NCBI GenBank assembly: GCA_015178975.1
Contig: WHVD01000257.1
Location: 23,846-87,845, forward strand
DNA from: Hysterangium stoloniferum
Lineage: Eukaryota; Basidiomycota; Agaricomycetes; Hysterangiales; Hysterangiaceae
DNA: 64,000 nucleotides
Direction: 5' to 3'
The translations under genes and the position numbers were made by a program. Position 1 is the first letter of the stretch; each line of letters begins with the position of its first letter. Positions 43,061-54,889 of this stretch are shown piece after piece. The notes below the pieces were generated by a model. The model was not told the DNA's origin. It did not search any database and saw only the letters and a program-made list of their open reading frames with translations.

Positions 43061-44859
43061 GACAATAGGGTGGAGTGGGTGATCGGGGGGAGTAATGATA
43101 AATATGATAAGCTAAAGGACTGTCAGCTCTTGTACAAGAGGAAGAGGGAGATTATCTAGTAGGGCATCCATGGCACTGCTTGTAACATTGTGAGCATTCA
43201 TCAATATTTTGTAACCCATGACTTTCTTACCCATAAGCGTGTACCTGCAGAAGTCATTATTTGCAGAGTATCAATGTCTTGTAAAAATGACCAGTAAATT
43301 CAACCAGATAACAAAGTGGGCCAGATCTAGCGAAGTCTCACCATGCAATTACTCTGGTATAAGTAAGAAGATCTTACTGCCGAAGTTTTGAAGAGACCTT
43401 ATTTGACCGATGATTACAAAAGCAAAAGTCCAGCATCCCAAAACTAAACCTATCCAAATGAAGTGACCAGCTCTGGTGGTCATTGGGGGACCAAGTCCAG
43501 CCAACTTGGCATATTGTGCTGGAAGAGGATTGATCGGCAATCAGGCTCCTACATTGTCGAGGATGTTTCTTGCACTCTTATATCGGGGTGATAGAGAATG
43601 CGGCATTGGCACCACAACTGTGTGGTCCTGGAGGGCTTTTTAGTAGACAATCGTGCATTGTGAGTTATGTCCTATAGTAATAAGATGACAAAGTGAACTG
43701 AGATCAGTGTAGCTGTAATGCCACAAGAACAACAATATGCTCTTACCCAGCACAGTATTGGCCTGTATCAACGTAGACAACTCCAGGGCAATGACAATTC
43801 TCGGCATAGGTGGTGGAACAGTAACAGGCATTGCAGTGGCCATAGGATTTGAGATGCTCTTCATCAAGGGCATCCTCACTTCATCTTCATCCTACCCACC
43901 CAACACATCCCCCCTGCCTGTGCTTCTTTTCCATTGTTCTGGCTTTCTGCATAATGTATCTTCTTTCTCACTATCGTCTCCATTCCCCTGCTCTGTGGTG
44001 AGGCTAGGATCAATTCTGATGTGGATGGTAATGAAGGAGGTGCCGGTATCTGCAGTGAAGATACGCCGGTATTGCATTGATGATGGGGATGGGGACATCA
44101 ACATCTACTAGTCTGGGTGGTGCAGTTCAGGGTTACACTGTAACATAGGCATGATTGGTACATGTATAGAAAACCCTCCCTGAACAGGAATGGGTTCAGA
44201 GAGACAGGAAACGGCCACTGTCAGCTCTTTCAAAAGCCAATGAAAATAATCACAGACCAAACACACAAACCATGGTCAACCCCAATATCCACCATGTTCT
44301 CAGATCAATACCTGTGTACATCAACTCATATGATTGGCCTGGTGAAGGTGTGGATTTACAAATTTATGTTTAACAGGATTCTGTCACCTCATGTAGGAAG
44401 TGACTATAGTTTTGCTGTATATAAAGTCTCCCCAAGTTCTCTAGAATATCATCAGACTTACACGCCTTTTCACAGTAGATATATTGTACACTCACAGCAC
44501 AACATGTCTTACAGGATAATGCTCCTCTGCTACATGTTTCGAAATAAAGGAACTCAGTTTGTTAAGTTGATGCCATTGGGCCATTTGAGTTTTCAGTTGC
44601 AATGATGGGGAAAAGGGAAAGGCCCCACCTGTTGGTAGCCTTTGAAAGCTACATGAAGCTCGCTCCTGTCGAGCTTTGTATTTGAAGCGCCCAACTGACC
44701 CTAAGCCAAACTGATGTCTTCGCAGTATGCAGGAGACAGTAGCTCCGCTGAATCATCCCAGTTGCCGCAGGGATTACATCAGATTTCACGCGTTTTCTAA
44801 ACTGAAACACGCAAACGGAAGGATCAGGAAGGATCAACCTCGAACCTGCGCTGCGGCCT
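43061..44859. other. No gene seen
   Basis: Several open frames of 60-150 codons on both strands show no known domain, no signal peptide and no consistent splice sites. I see no terminal repeats marking a transposon. Confidence 0.45.
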
Positions 44860-46430
44860 ACCACGGTTCCCTCAACCCCAACCAAGGCGGCATCCAGTGG
44901 CGGTAATGGCCTAGATAGGGAGGAAGGCAACCCCTATGCCAAGCACTTTCAATCAAATTCGACCATATGGTCGTTATATATAAAGGAAACCGAAAAAGAG
45001 GATAAAAAAAGAGGACAAAGAGCTTGCCAATTCATTGCAAGTTGGTATCGACGAGCTTCTCATCTTTGTAAACTGAATTCATTCTCCTTGATGGATATTC
45101 AATCCATAGTTTCTCAGGCAGGCTTTTTTGGATCGATTCTTACCGGGTTCCTGATCGAAAGTAGGAAGGATTTTCAGGTAGATCCTCTTCAGGAAATCCT
45201 TCACACACTCCAAAATCAGTTCGCAGCCACTACCTCTCCGTCTTTGCAAGTCTCCAAATCTTCCCCCTTATTGTCAACTATTTGAGGTTCAGTAGTCTCG
45301 GTCTGACCCCTTTCAGTGCGCTTTGTGCTGTACTTGCAAGGGAATGGCTGGCGAAGTATATTCCTGTATCCCCAGGAAGTCGTTCAACCGATGCATGTCA
45401 ACGTCTCCTTTGTGTTAAGAGAGCGCAGCAGTGGCGCCTCGAGTTAGTTGTTACTGGCATCCCGCTTTTGATCCAACTAGCTCTCTTTATTTTTTCTGCA
45501 GGTCTCGTCTTGTTCACCTGGAATAACAGCGTAGCTTTAGACGTGCTTATGCTTTTTTTGACCGGATGCGGAATCGCGCTATATATACTCGGCACGTTAT
45601 TTACCCGCCTGTCCCTTTCAAAGTTCAGACAACAATGTCACGCTTTTTCCCGGTCGTTTCTGCAGGCGCAAAGTATGGAACGTCCGGATTAGACGATCCT
45701 GGGTCTTTTTCATCGACATGGACATATCCATTTAGAATTTCCGAATGGCTAGAGAGCGTCTCTCGGTTCTTGGTCGAAGCACAACGCAAGCCTCAACGGG
45801 CCGAACTTGAATCTGATGTCCTGGCATGGGTGATTGAAAAATCTATGTCGGAGGAGACAGTTCAGGAGGCACTGAGGGCTGTAACAGGTGCGAAATCGTG
45901 TGAACAATTGCGAATTGCTTTGTGCCAACGAGCAGTAACGGAACAATTATGCAAAATATTTGAACGTTGCTTTCACGTTATCGCGGGCGTCGTCACGGTA
46001 CGTGATGCAGAGCTTGCCGAAGTTTCTCTCCTTGCAATGTCTCGATTCCTGTCGCCGCGAACAGACAAACTGATAGACGGGGGTACCTCACCCCATTCAA
46101 AACCCTGATACATGTCGGGAGAGCTTTACATCGATTGGACAGTTTAATGCCTTGCCTGAGGACATTGGGGTTGGCGGCACTTATTTGTATTAGGGTAAAC
46201 ATGCATGGGGGTGACCTAGGGGTGTCAACAGACTCAGACATCCAAACTCTGATCACTCTGGGTGCAGCACCTTACAAACGACAGACATTGATGATGGCTC
46301 CTCTTGATGGCGCATTGTCAGAGAAAGAGGACCTACGTGCCAGCTGTGAAGAGGTACTATTGGCATATTGGCACCTTAGTGAGGACATTTGTTATGGGGA
46401 CAGGAAAGAAACTGATGGATGAGCAGAAGA
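44860..46430 (+). pseudogene. DUF6535-family membrane protein, frameshifted
   Basis: Order of recognisable blocks: N-terminus GLDREEGNPYAKH and TIWSLYIKETEKEDK; ELANSLQVGIDELLIF; intron 45068-45117; AGFFGSILTGFLIESRKDFQ (first membrane segment); VNYLRFSSLGLTPFSALCAV, AREWLAKYIP; GIPLLIQLALFIFSAGLVLF; LFLTGCGIALYILGTLF; then a soluble helical C-terminal part (FPVVSAGAKY, LAWVIEKSMSEETVQEALRA). From memory this is the basidiomycete four-helix DUF6535 family of unknown function. The frame changes at an A7 run (45004-45010), at a C5 run (45263-45267) and near 45640. A further phase change near 46105 could be an intron or another indel. No start ATG was found in frame. Read as a pseudogene unless the homopolymer lengths are sequencing errors. 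Confidence 0.7.
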
Positions 46431-46662
46431 TTTCCGGAGAATGCTCGAAGGGAAGGGTGTTATAGTAGGTGAATTGTTCTTGTTACATGGGTGAAACTAC
46501 ACTCAGCAGCTAACGTATTGGCACGGCGGGAACAGGAAACGAGTGGATAAGGAGACTAGCACAATGTAGTACCAAGCGCTTTCAACATAGAACTGACCCC
46601 GGAGAACTATTACTGGTGAAATGTGGTAAGAGTATGCGAAGTGGAAAAGGGGTTTCTATAAT

Positions 46663-48764
46663 ATGCAGCGGTTTTCAGCGAATTTTCCAATTGGAATTTG
46701 TGGGGCCATTTTTTACATTATTGGACTTTTGAAGAACTCTGACAACGCCGTTCGATCAAACGGAATATCGGCCTTGGCGAAGCTTTCAGAACAAGGTGCG
46801 GTGGCGCATAATGGGATGGTAATCTTGTTCACATTTGATCACAGCCGAATTTCGAGTTGCGACTTCGGGTGCCATTACCGACATCATTGCACTTTTGAAG
46901 GACACTGACCACTCCGTTCTTTCAAACGGAGTATCGATCCTGGCCAAGCTTTCAGAGCAGGGTGCAGTGCCTTGTAATGAGATGGGAAGCCAGACTAACA
47001 TTTGACCACAGCCGAACTCCGGCGTGCCATTGCCGATGTCATTCCCAACATTGCTACACTTTTGAAGGACACTGACGGCTGGGTTCGTTTAAACGGAGTG
47101 ACAACGCTTTCAGAACAAGGTGCGGTGCCTCATAATAAGGTGGGAAGCCAGTTGACATTTAATCGCAGCCGAATTACAAGTGGCCAGTTCCCGTGCCATT
47201 CCGGACATTGTTGCACTTTTGAAGGATACTGACTTCTCTGTTCGTTCGAGCGGAATATCGAGCCTGGTCAAACTTTCAGACCATTGTGCAGTGCCTCATA
47301 ATGGGATGGGAACTCAATATTGACCACAGCCGAATTCCGACCAGCCATTGCTGATGTCATTCACAACATTGTTGCACTCTTGAAGGACACTAACCGCTCG
47401 GTTAGATCAAATGGTGTATCAGCACTGGCCAAGCTTTCACAGCAAGGTTGCATTGCATCCTCATGGGGTGGGAACCCAGCTCACATTTGACCTCAGCCGA
47501 GCTTCGACCTGCCATTGTGGATGCCATACCCGACATTGTCATACTTTTGAGAGACTGCGACGAATCAGTTCGATCAAATTGTGTATCAGCACTGGCCGAG
47601 CTTTCGGAACAAGGTGCGGTGCCTCATAATGGGATGGGACCCCAGCTGACATGTGACCCCAGCCATGTTTCGACCTGCCATTATGGATGCTATACCGGAC
47701 ATTGTCATAATTTTGAGAGACTCCAACGCATCCCTTCGATCAAATGGTTTATCAACACTTGCCAAGCTTTCGGAATAAGGTGCTGTGCCCCATAATGGGA
47801 TGGGAGCCCACATTTGACCCCAGCCAAATTTCGATCTGCCATTGTGGATGCTATGCCAGACATTGTCATACTTTTGAGAGAGTCCGACGCATATGTTCGA
47901 TCACATGGGTTATCAGCACTAGCCAAGCTTTCGGAACAAGGTGCGGTACCTCATAATAGGATGCGAGCTCAGCTGACATTTAACCCCAGCCCAATTTCGA
48001 CCTGCCATTCTGGATGCCATGCCCGACATTGTCATACTTTTAAAAGACTCCCACGAATCTTTTCGATCAAGTGGTGCATCAGCACTGGCCAAGCTTTCGG
48101 ACCAAGGTGCCGTGGCTCATATTGGGATGAGAACCCAGCCGACATCTGTTGACAGCCGACTTTCGAGCTGCCATTTCAAGTGCGATTTCCGACATTGCTA
48201 CACTTTTGAAGAACTCTATATCTTCTGTTCGATCAAACACAGCATCTGACATGGCGAAGCTTTTAGGGCAAGGTCTCGTCCCACATAATGGGATGGCACT
48301 CCAAGTGACATTTGACCACAGCCGAACTTCGGACTGCCCTCTTGACGACGGCCGAATCTTGAACTGCCATTGTGGATGCCATTCCTGACATCGTTGCACT
48401 TATCCGCTGGGTCATATGGAGCATCAGCCCTAGCCAAACTCTCAGAGCAAGGTGGGATGCCTCACAGTGTGATGGTATGGTAATCTAGCTGATATTTCAC
48501 CACAGCTGAATTGCGAGCTGCCATTTTGGATGCTGCACTTTTGAAGACCCCCGTTCGGTCAAACGCAGTATTGGCCCTGACCAAGCTTTCAAATCAAGGT
48601 GCGGTGCTTCAATAATGGGATGTGAATCCAGCTGAGATCTGAACACGGCGCTATGTCACGTTGCCATAGAGGGTGCCATTCCTGACATTGTTGCACTTTT
48701 GAAACACTCATGCCTCCGTTCGATAAAGCGCAGCATTTCTCCTGGGCAACCTATCTGAGAAAGG
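46663..48764 (+). pseudogene. HEAT exon-intron tandem array (about 13 units)
   Basis: Repeat exons of 117 nt: 46845-46961, 47169-47285, 47330-47446, 47497-47613, 47663-47779, 47824-47940, 47990-48106, 48156-48272. Exon 47012-47119 has an in-frame 9-nt deletion. Partial or worn units lie at about 46668-46795 and after 48320. Introns are 44-50 nt and alike (GTGCGGTGCCTCATAATGGG, CTGACA, CACAG). Each exon is phase 1 on both sides and encodes 39 residues. TAA replaces CAA at the end of exon 47663-47779. The last three units are degenerate. There is no convincing first exon. It is an inverted relative of the array at 34.7-36.8 kb. Confidence 0.8.
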
Positions 48765-48841
48765 TAGTCCAATAATTATTTATGAAGCATTTTATTTTTT
48801 AAGTCTCCGTAGCGAAGCTCCTTCCTCTTATCAGGGGTCAC

Positions 48842-49258
48842 ATGCTTGGTGCTGTAGGTTTATCTGACAGTATGCGGCCATCGCCGCACAATCCCCCTTC
48901 AACTCCACTCCGAAGCTTGGCAATCCCCCCTTCTGCCCCGCCCCATACTCATACATATAACAGTGATCTAGTCAATAAGCCCGGCATACACCACATCTCC
49001 CAATTCGCGACGCGCCGTCTCTGGTCGACTATGGATCTCTTACAAAGTACTCACAGTATTTGGCGTCATGAGGCATCAAGATCCTTCAACAGGTAACGAT
49101 GACATGTACGTAAAGGGACCTCATATTATTTCATATATTATTCATTGCCCAATTTCCAAACTACTTGAAAGCGCACAATTTTGGCCTCACCTTGCCCAGC
49201 TTCAATATCAGAGTGCGTGAAGGAAAATTGGCTCTCGTACAGGAAGTGATTACCGCAT
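48842..49258 (+). pseudogene. HEAT-gene N-terminal segment, truncated
   Basis: This matches 35500-35890 (minus): HTHTYNSDLVNKP, HHISQFATRRLWSTMDLLQS, a following intron and the LVQ...VITA-type second exon. A one-base deletion after the ATG puts the conserved part out of frame. The segment stops near 49258 before any HEAT exon. It follows the HEAT array at 46.7-48.8 kb, the same tail-then-next-gene order as at 36.8-34.7 kb. Confidence 0.75.
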
Positions 49259-49599
49259 GTGTTTGATATGTGCGCTCAACTGAATTTGATTAAATATTAA
49301 TTCTACAGCAAACAATATGAATGTATATACTTTATTGAATAAATCATTTTTAAAGTTTTGGGTTATCCTCTTTGAGTGCCACACTACTCCCAGCAAGCAA
49401 GGGATTGTGTAACACTCATCACTAAGTATTTGTAAGTGGTCAGAAGGTATATTTATTGCATTCCAGGTTACCAAAGGTAGCTGATGTAACCTCATACTTC
49501 AACACAAGGATATGAACAAGACAAGTTATCATTACTTTAGAGGTGAGCCTAAATACCTACTCTGACATGGGAATATCAATATATAGTAAAGTTGTACGG
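49259..49599. other. No gene seen
   Basis: A/T-rich spacer between the truncated HEAT segment and the macrosatellite. There is no repeat or coding signal I can support. Confidence 0.5.
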
Positions 49600-51290
49600 T
49601 GGGTGGTGGGCATTTTTAGGCACCGCAGGCATCCCAATGTATGAGGGTGCGGAGCGCCCGAAGGCTGAGTGTGTGACTAAGCTTGACACCCAAAGGTCCT
49701 TATTACTCAGCACGGGAGCAAATCCAGAGGCTTTTTGACATTCGTGGGAGCATTTGTGGTCCCACGGGACTATTTTGTGATGAGTGTGGAAGTATTCTGT
49801 CATGCATGGAGGTATTTTTGCACGGGCGGGAGTATTTAGAGGGTGCAGAGCGCCTGAAGGCTGAGTGTGTGTTAGGATACACACACAGGGTGGGTCTCCA
49901 GAGAAACCCGCAGGATATTCGGTAGGACTTGGCTTCAGCTTATAGGCTGTGCCCTCACTAGATCGTGTTGTCCAATTTCAAACGGGTGGACGGGAGTCCT
50001 GGGGAGTCCGGGTGGGGTTCGTGGGTCATAGGTCATAGGTTATGAGTCGTGAGTTGAGATAGTCAAGAGAGATAGATGCGCTGGAGCCTGTGGGCTCCGA
50101 CTAGTGTGAGCAGTCTGATAAGAGTAAGGTTTTAGAGTGGAAAATATATTAGATCACTGGGGGGAATCTAAGCTAATTTTCTGACTGGATTGTATGTACA
50201 ACATCGGCCAGTTTATATAGACCATGGAGTGAATAACATACCAAATCCAGTAATGGCGAAATGAAACTAACAAAACATAAAACGGGGATAGTAAACACCA
50301 AGTTTGGTGTTAGGAATGGGACAGAATGGAGCGGAGTCCAAATCGTGACAAAGCATAACCCTTAACGGGAAATGGAGTGGGAGTGGAGTCCTAAATCGTG
50401 ACAGGTCATTTGACTAAAACGGGAATGGGGCTCAATTAGAGCAGTGACGGGATTCTAAGCGGGGACCGGTGACTGATGCGTGGGATGAAGAGGGACATAG
50501 ACAGAGATGGAGTCCGGGGGAAGTCCGGTAACTGATATGTGTCGTAATGAGGTCGAACGTAACGAGTCTTGACGTATGGAGTCTGGGTGGGAAATCCTAT
50601 AAACAGACAATTGGTGCTTGTAGTGCGTGGGGGCATACAGGTTAGTGCCTGGAGTCCGGTGGGATTGTCCAGTCGTAACAGTGTGTGACTAAGCTTGACG
50701 CCCAAAGGTCCTTATTACTCAGCGTGGGAGCAAATCCCAAGGCTTTTTGACATTCGTGGGAGCATTTGTGGTGCTGTGGGACTATTTTGTGACGAGTGTG
50801 GAAGTATTCTGTCATGTGTGGAGGTATTTGTGCACGGGCGGGAGTATTTGTCACATGTGCGGAGGTATTTCCCAATGCCGCGGGAGTATTGTTACACACG
50901 TGGGAGTATTCTGTCATGTGCACGGAAGTATTGTTACTTGCCCGGGAGCATTTTTGAAATGCGTGGGAGTATTTCTCACATATATGAAACCTGCCTTAAT
51001 GGAGACATTTCCCACAGTTCTGTCCCGCGCCCTACATGTAAGCATTTCCCATGCTGTTCACATAAGCATTTCCCGTGCCATTCATGTAACCACTTTCCAC
51101 ACAGTTCATGGGACCATTTCCCCTGCCCTTCACATATTGATTTCCCACGCTCCTCCCAGGCACATTTCCCATGGCCTTTCCGGTAGAAATTCCCGCGGCC
51201 TGAGGAAGTATTTCCCACCCCATTCAATGGAGGCATTTTGAGGCCAGTTCTCTGGAGAAGGATAGCATATCCCTGGGGAAGGTCTATAAG
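49600..51290 (+). repeat. Macrosatellite, variant first copy (G and H minisatellites)
   Basis: It opens with the post-C module (TTTTTAGGCACCGCAGGC, GGGTGCGGAGCGCCC hairpin, TGTGACTAAGCTTGACACCC). About 30-bp units of the form CGTGGGAGTATTTTGTGACA follow (49705-49840, 50720-50990), then about 26-bp units of the form CATTTCCCATGCTGTTCACA (50991-51240). The same G units recur at 61893-61990. A solo LTR splits the segment at 49870-50680. Confidence 0.75.
49870..50680 (+). repeat. Solo LTR, 811 bp (CpG-poor copy)
   Basis: TGTTAGGATACAC to CAGTCGTAACA, with target duplication GTGTG at 49865-49869 and 50681-50685. It is the same family as 60769-61586 in the opposite orientation, but many CpG sites here read TpG or CpA. 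Confidence 0.93.
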
Positions 51291-51299
51291 GATTTCCGG

Positions 51300-51780
51300 G
51301 AAAATCTCAATAAAATCATAATAATTCAAATAAAATACAATAAATGAAAATAAAATGTTTAAAAATAAAATAAAATAAAATAAAATATGATAAATCAAGA
51401 AGAAAAAATAATAATTGAAAATAAAATAAAATAAATTCAAATTCAATGAATCCAAAAACAATAGAATAAATCAAAAAAAAAAATTCAACAAACCAAAAAA
51501 AAATACAGTAAATCAAAAAAAATACAGTATATCAAAACAAATTACACTAAATCAAAATAAAATATAGTAAATCAAAATAAAATACAGTAAATCAAAAGGG
51601 GATACAAGAAATCAAAATCAAATATATTAAATCAAATATGTAAGATACATTAAATGAAAATAAAATACACTAAGTTGAATCAATAATACAGGTGACCACA
51701 ATAATACAGGTGACCACAATAATACAGGTGACCACAATAATTACTTGCAGTTGACATTCAATTCAACCATTGGAACTGTT
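51300..51780 (+). repeat. F module: A/T-rich AAAATAAAATA repeats
   Basis: Runs of AAATCAAAATAAAATACAGT and shorter variants, ending with three copies of CAATAATACAGGTGACCA. Equivalent modules lie at 56095-56240 and 59465-59625, always between E and A modules. Confidence 0.8.
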
Positions 51781-52835
51781 ATTTCCTTTGTAAGCTTTGC
51801 TTCCTTTTGTAATGGGTGTTTCCTTTTGTAACCTTTCATTCCTTTGTAACTGTTGACTCCTTTGTAACTGTTGACTCCTTTGTAACTGTTGACTCCTTTG
51901 TAACTGTTGACTCCTTTGTAACTGTTGACTCCTTTGTAACTGTTGACTCCTTTGTAACTGTTGACTCCTTTGTAACTGTTGACTCCTTTGTAACTGTTGA
52001 CTCCTTTGTAACTGTTGACTCCTTTGTAACCGTTGACTCCTTTGTAACCGTTAATTCCTTTTTTAACTGTTGATTCTTTTTTTAACCTTTGATTCCTTTT
52101 TTAACCTTTGATTCCTTTGTAACCATTGACTCCTTTGTGACCGTTGACTCTTTTGTAACCGTTGAGTTCTTTTGTAACTGTTGAGTTCTTTTGTAACCAT
52201 TGAGTTCTTTTGTAACCATTGAGTTCTTTTGTAACCATTGAGTTCTTTTGTAACCATTGAGTTCTTTTGTAACCATTGAGTTCTTTTGTAACCGTTGATT
52301 CCTTTGTAACTGTTGATTCCTTTGTAACGTTTGATTCCTTTGTAACCATTGATTCCTTTGTAACTGTTGATTCCTTTGTAACATTTGATTCCTTTGTAAA
52401 GTTTGATTCCTTTGTAACCATTGATTCCTTTGTAACCATTGATTCCTTTGTAACCTTGAGTCCTTTGTAACTGTTGATTCCTTTGTAACCGTTGATTCCT
52501 TTGTAATGTTTGATTCCTTTGTAACATTTGATTCCTTTGTAATGTTTGATTCCTTTGTAACCGTTGATTCCTTTGTAACCTTGAGTCCTTTGTAACCATT
52601 GATTCCTTTGTAACCATTGATTCCTTTGTAACCATTGATTCCTTTGTAACCATTGATTCCTTTGTAATGTTTGATTCCTTTGTAACCATTGATTCCTTTG
52701 TAACCTTGAGTCTGTTGTAACCATTGATTCCTTTGTAAACTTGAGTCCTTTGTAACCTTTGAGTCCTTTTGAAACCATTGACTCCTTTTGTAACTGTTGA
52801 GTCATTTTGTAACCATTGATTCTGTTCTGGGAACA
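51781..52835 (+). repeat. A module: 18-bp GTTGATTCCTTTGTAACC minisatellite
   Basis: Roughly 50 or more tandem units. The first dozen are almost identical (TGACTCCTTTGTAACTGT phase) and the rest vary (TTGAGTTCTTTTGTAACC blocks). An 18-bp unit without stops leaves several frames open (FVTVDS steps), which explains long spurious open frames on both strands. I do not regard these as genes. Confidence 0.9.
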
Positions 52836-52902
52836 CTTTCTGTTCTTACAAGGATTCCTTTCTCAAAGAATAAGCCTCAGAAATACTTAAGAGTTGTGAA
52901 CA

Positions 52903-53025
52903 TGGGGGGGGTTTGGGGGGCTTCGCCCCCCAACAAGCCGGAGCCCGCAGTGAAGTTGTGGGGCAGGTCATGAAGTGATCGCCCCACAGTGTAGCACAGT
53001 GTAGCAAGGGTTCCCAGGCTTGTCA
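52903..53025 (+). repeat. C module copy 1: GC-rich hairpin cluster
   Basis: It contains GGGGGGC-TTC-GCCCCCC, the GGAGCCCGCAG segment, and GGGGCAGGTCATGAAGTGAT then CGCCCC, a long stem with a GAA loop kept partly by G-T pairs. Copies 2 and 3 are more CpG-rich. Confidence 0.88.
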
Positions 53026-53221
53026 AATAAGTGAAAGGAGCATGGTGGGTCCGTGGGTGCTTTTAGGTGCTGTGTGAGGGCACAGAGTGCCCGAATCCTG
53101 AGGTGTGGGAGAGTGTGACTAAGCTTAGCACCCCTAGCTTAGTCAGCATGGGAGCAAATCACCTGTGCCTGTCACGTGCATTCAAATGGGCATGCCGCGT
53201 TGTTTGCGTGCAAACAGGCAT

Positions 53222-53617
53222 GGCACACCCACTCCCATCCACCAGGCACCCATCCACTGGGCACCCATCCATGATGCACCCATTCACCAGGCACCCATCC
53301 ATGACACACATCCACGATGCACCCATCACACTGTGCACCCATCCACGACGCACGACGCACCACCCACCCATCATCCATGACACACACATCTACAACGCAC
53401 CCATCCACCGTGCACCCATCCACCATGCACCCATCCACTGTGCACCCATCCACCATGCACCCATCCACTGCACACCTGCTCCCATCCACCGTGCACCTGC
53501 TCCCATCCACTGTGCACCCATCCATCGTGCACCTGCTCCAATCCACTGCGCACCCATCCACACACTCCCATCCACCATGTACCCATCCACCCGCTCCCAT
53601 CCACTGCGGACCCACTC
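53222..53617 (+). repeat. D module copy 1: 15-bp CCATCCACCGTGCAC minisatellite
   Basis: About 25 units of CCATCCACYGYGCAC with variants including CCGCTC. It is interrupted at 53618 by a 1254-bp insertion and its edge resumes at 54872. The open frames (repeated HPPxT or AWGWM steps) are repeat artefacts. Confidence 0.9.
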
Positions 53618-54871
53618 TGTAAGGTATCCAGCTATTTACTCTCTCAAATAATTAACAAACGTTGACACGGCAAGGGATTCAAGAAATAAACAAATAAAGG
53701 TCCAGTAATTTAAATACTGATAGATTAATTAGCTGCACTATTAAGCTTAAACAACTAAAGTCAATATTTGTTTGATCTCTTGACAAATTCAGATGAACTT
53801 GTAGTGACATGCTCTACGAAAGTTAAGTTCTCTTTGAGAATAAAGGTTCGGGAGCTGAATGTATGCGCAATAAGTTGGCAGAAACTTGTGGTAAGCCTTC
53901 GCTTTCTTTTAGCCTTTTAGTTTACTATTTATAAAGATTTAACAAGCTGTTAAATAATTTATAAATAGAGAGATTGTCCGAGAGTTGAATATCCAAGCAT
54001 TTGTTTAAAGATCGATTAACTGTGCTGTTAAAATGGGCTCTTGAATTACCTAAATGGGCAGGGATTTCAGTAATGAGAATTTAGATTTACTTAAGTGATT
54101 AGTAAGCCTAAAGGTTTTCCGGGAAGCTGAGGGAACTTAGATGAATTAGCTAAGTTCAAGAGTTGCTGAGAAAGAGTTCAAAATGCTGCAAGTGTAGGTG
54201 CTTGCAGTTAGATATCAGACTAAGGACTATTTTTGTCCTTAGGATGATTAGATAAGCTTTGAGCTGGTGCTGTTGATAGTAGTAAAGTAGTTGTTGTATT
54301 CAGTGATTTAGACCTCCTTTTATACATGTAGAGATTTTTGCTTAATAATATGTAAATAACTAATTAGGAAATTATTAGAAGCTTCTAAAAGTTTCTATAA
54401 TTCCGCTATGATGTCATAGCTGTCACCCGACTCGAAGATCCGAACCGGTCGAGTCAGAAAATAAACCCGGGATGGCCGAGGGTGGAAGCAAAATGAGCTG
54501 TGGGGCCGAAACAAAATAAATGTGGCTGGGCAGCTGCGAAAACTACTCGTGACAATTTGTAAGCACGTCGTGACGTTGCCGTCACATGATGTCACATGAT
54601 CGCGCGATAATAATGTGCATATATGTAGTAATATAATATAATAAAAACCCGGCCTCTCGAAATTAGATAACCCGGCTTTATTATATTTATATTTTGACCG
54701 CTCTAGGCTTCAATTACATAATGTGATGTCATTCAAAGCTTTCAGTATTCGAAGTTAAAAGGAAACAGCCTAATTCTTGGAATAATAAATAAAATAAAAT
54801 AAATGGAAATAAATTGAAATAAATTCGGGAAAATTACGGGAAAATTGTGAAAATCAACTGGATACATCACA
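53618..54871. mobile_element. 1254-bp LTR-type insertion in the D module
   Basis: It runs TGTAAGGTATCCAG to CTGGATACATCACA. The ends are TG..CA, and the first and last 14 bases form an imperfect inverted repeat (12 of 14). The target duplication CACTC lies at 53613-53617 and 54872-54876, and removing the insert rejoins the D repeat. No open frame of note is seen. It is most likely a long solo LTR or a non-autonomous LTR element. Confidence 0.8.
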
Positions 54872-54889
54872 CACTCCCATTCACAGCAC

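Noticed and set aside
43737-44605. Two plus-strand frames of 124 and 147 codons
   Set aside because: No domain, signal peptide, splice series or similarity to anything I recognise; composition is like the flanking non-coding DNA.
51816-52836. Long open frames on both strands (FVTVDS and ESMVTK-type repeats)
   Set aside because: They follow from an 18-bp satellite unit that lacks stops. Several frames are open at once, there is no start context or splice pattern, and the repeat drifts between arrays.
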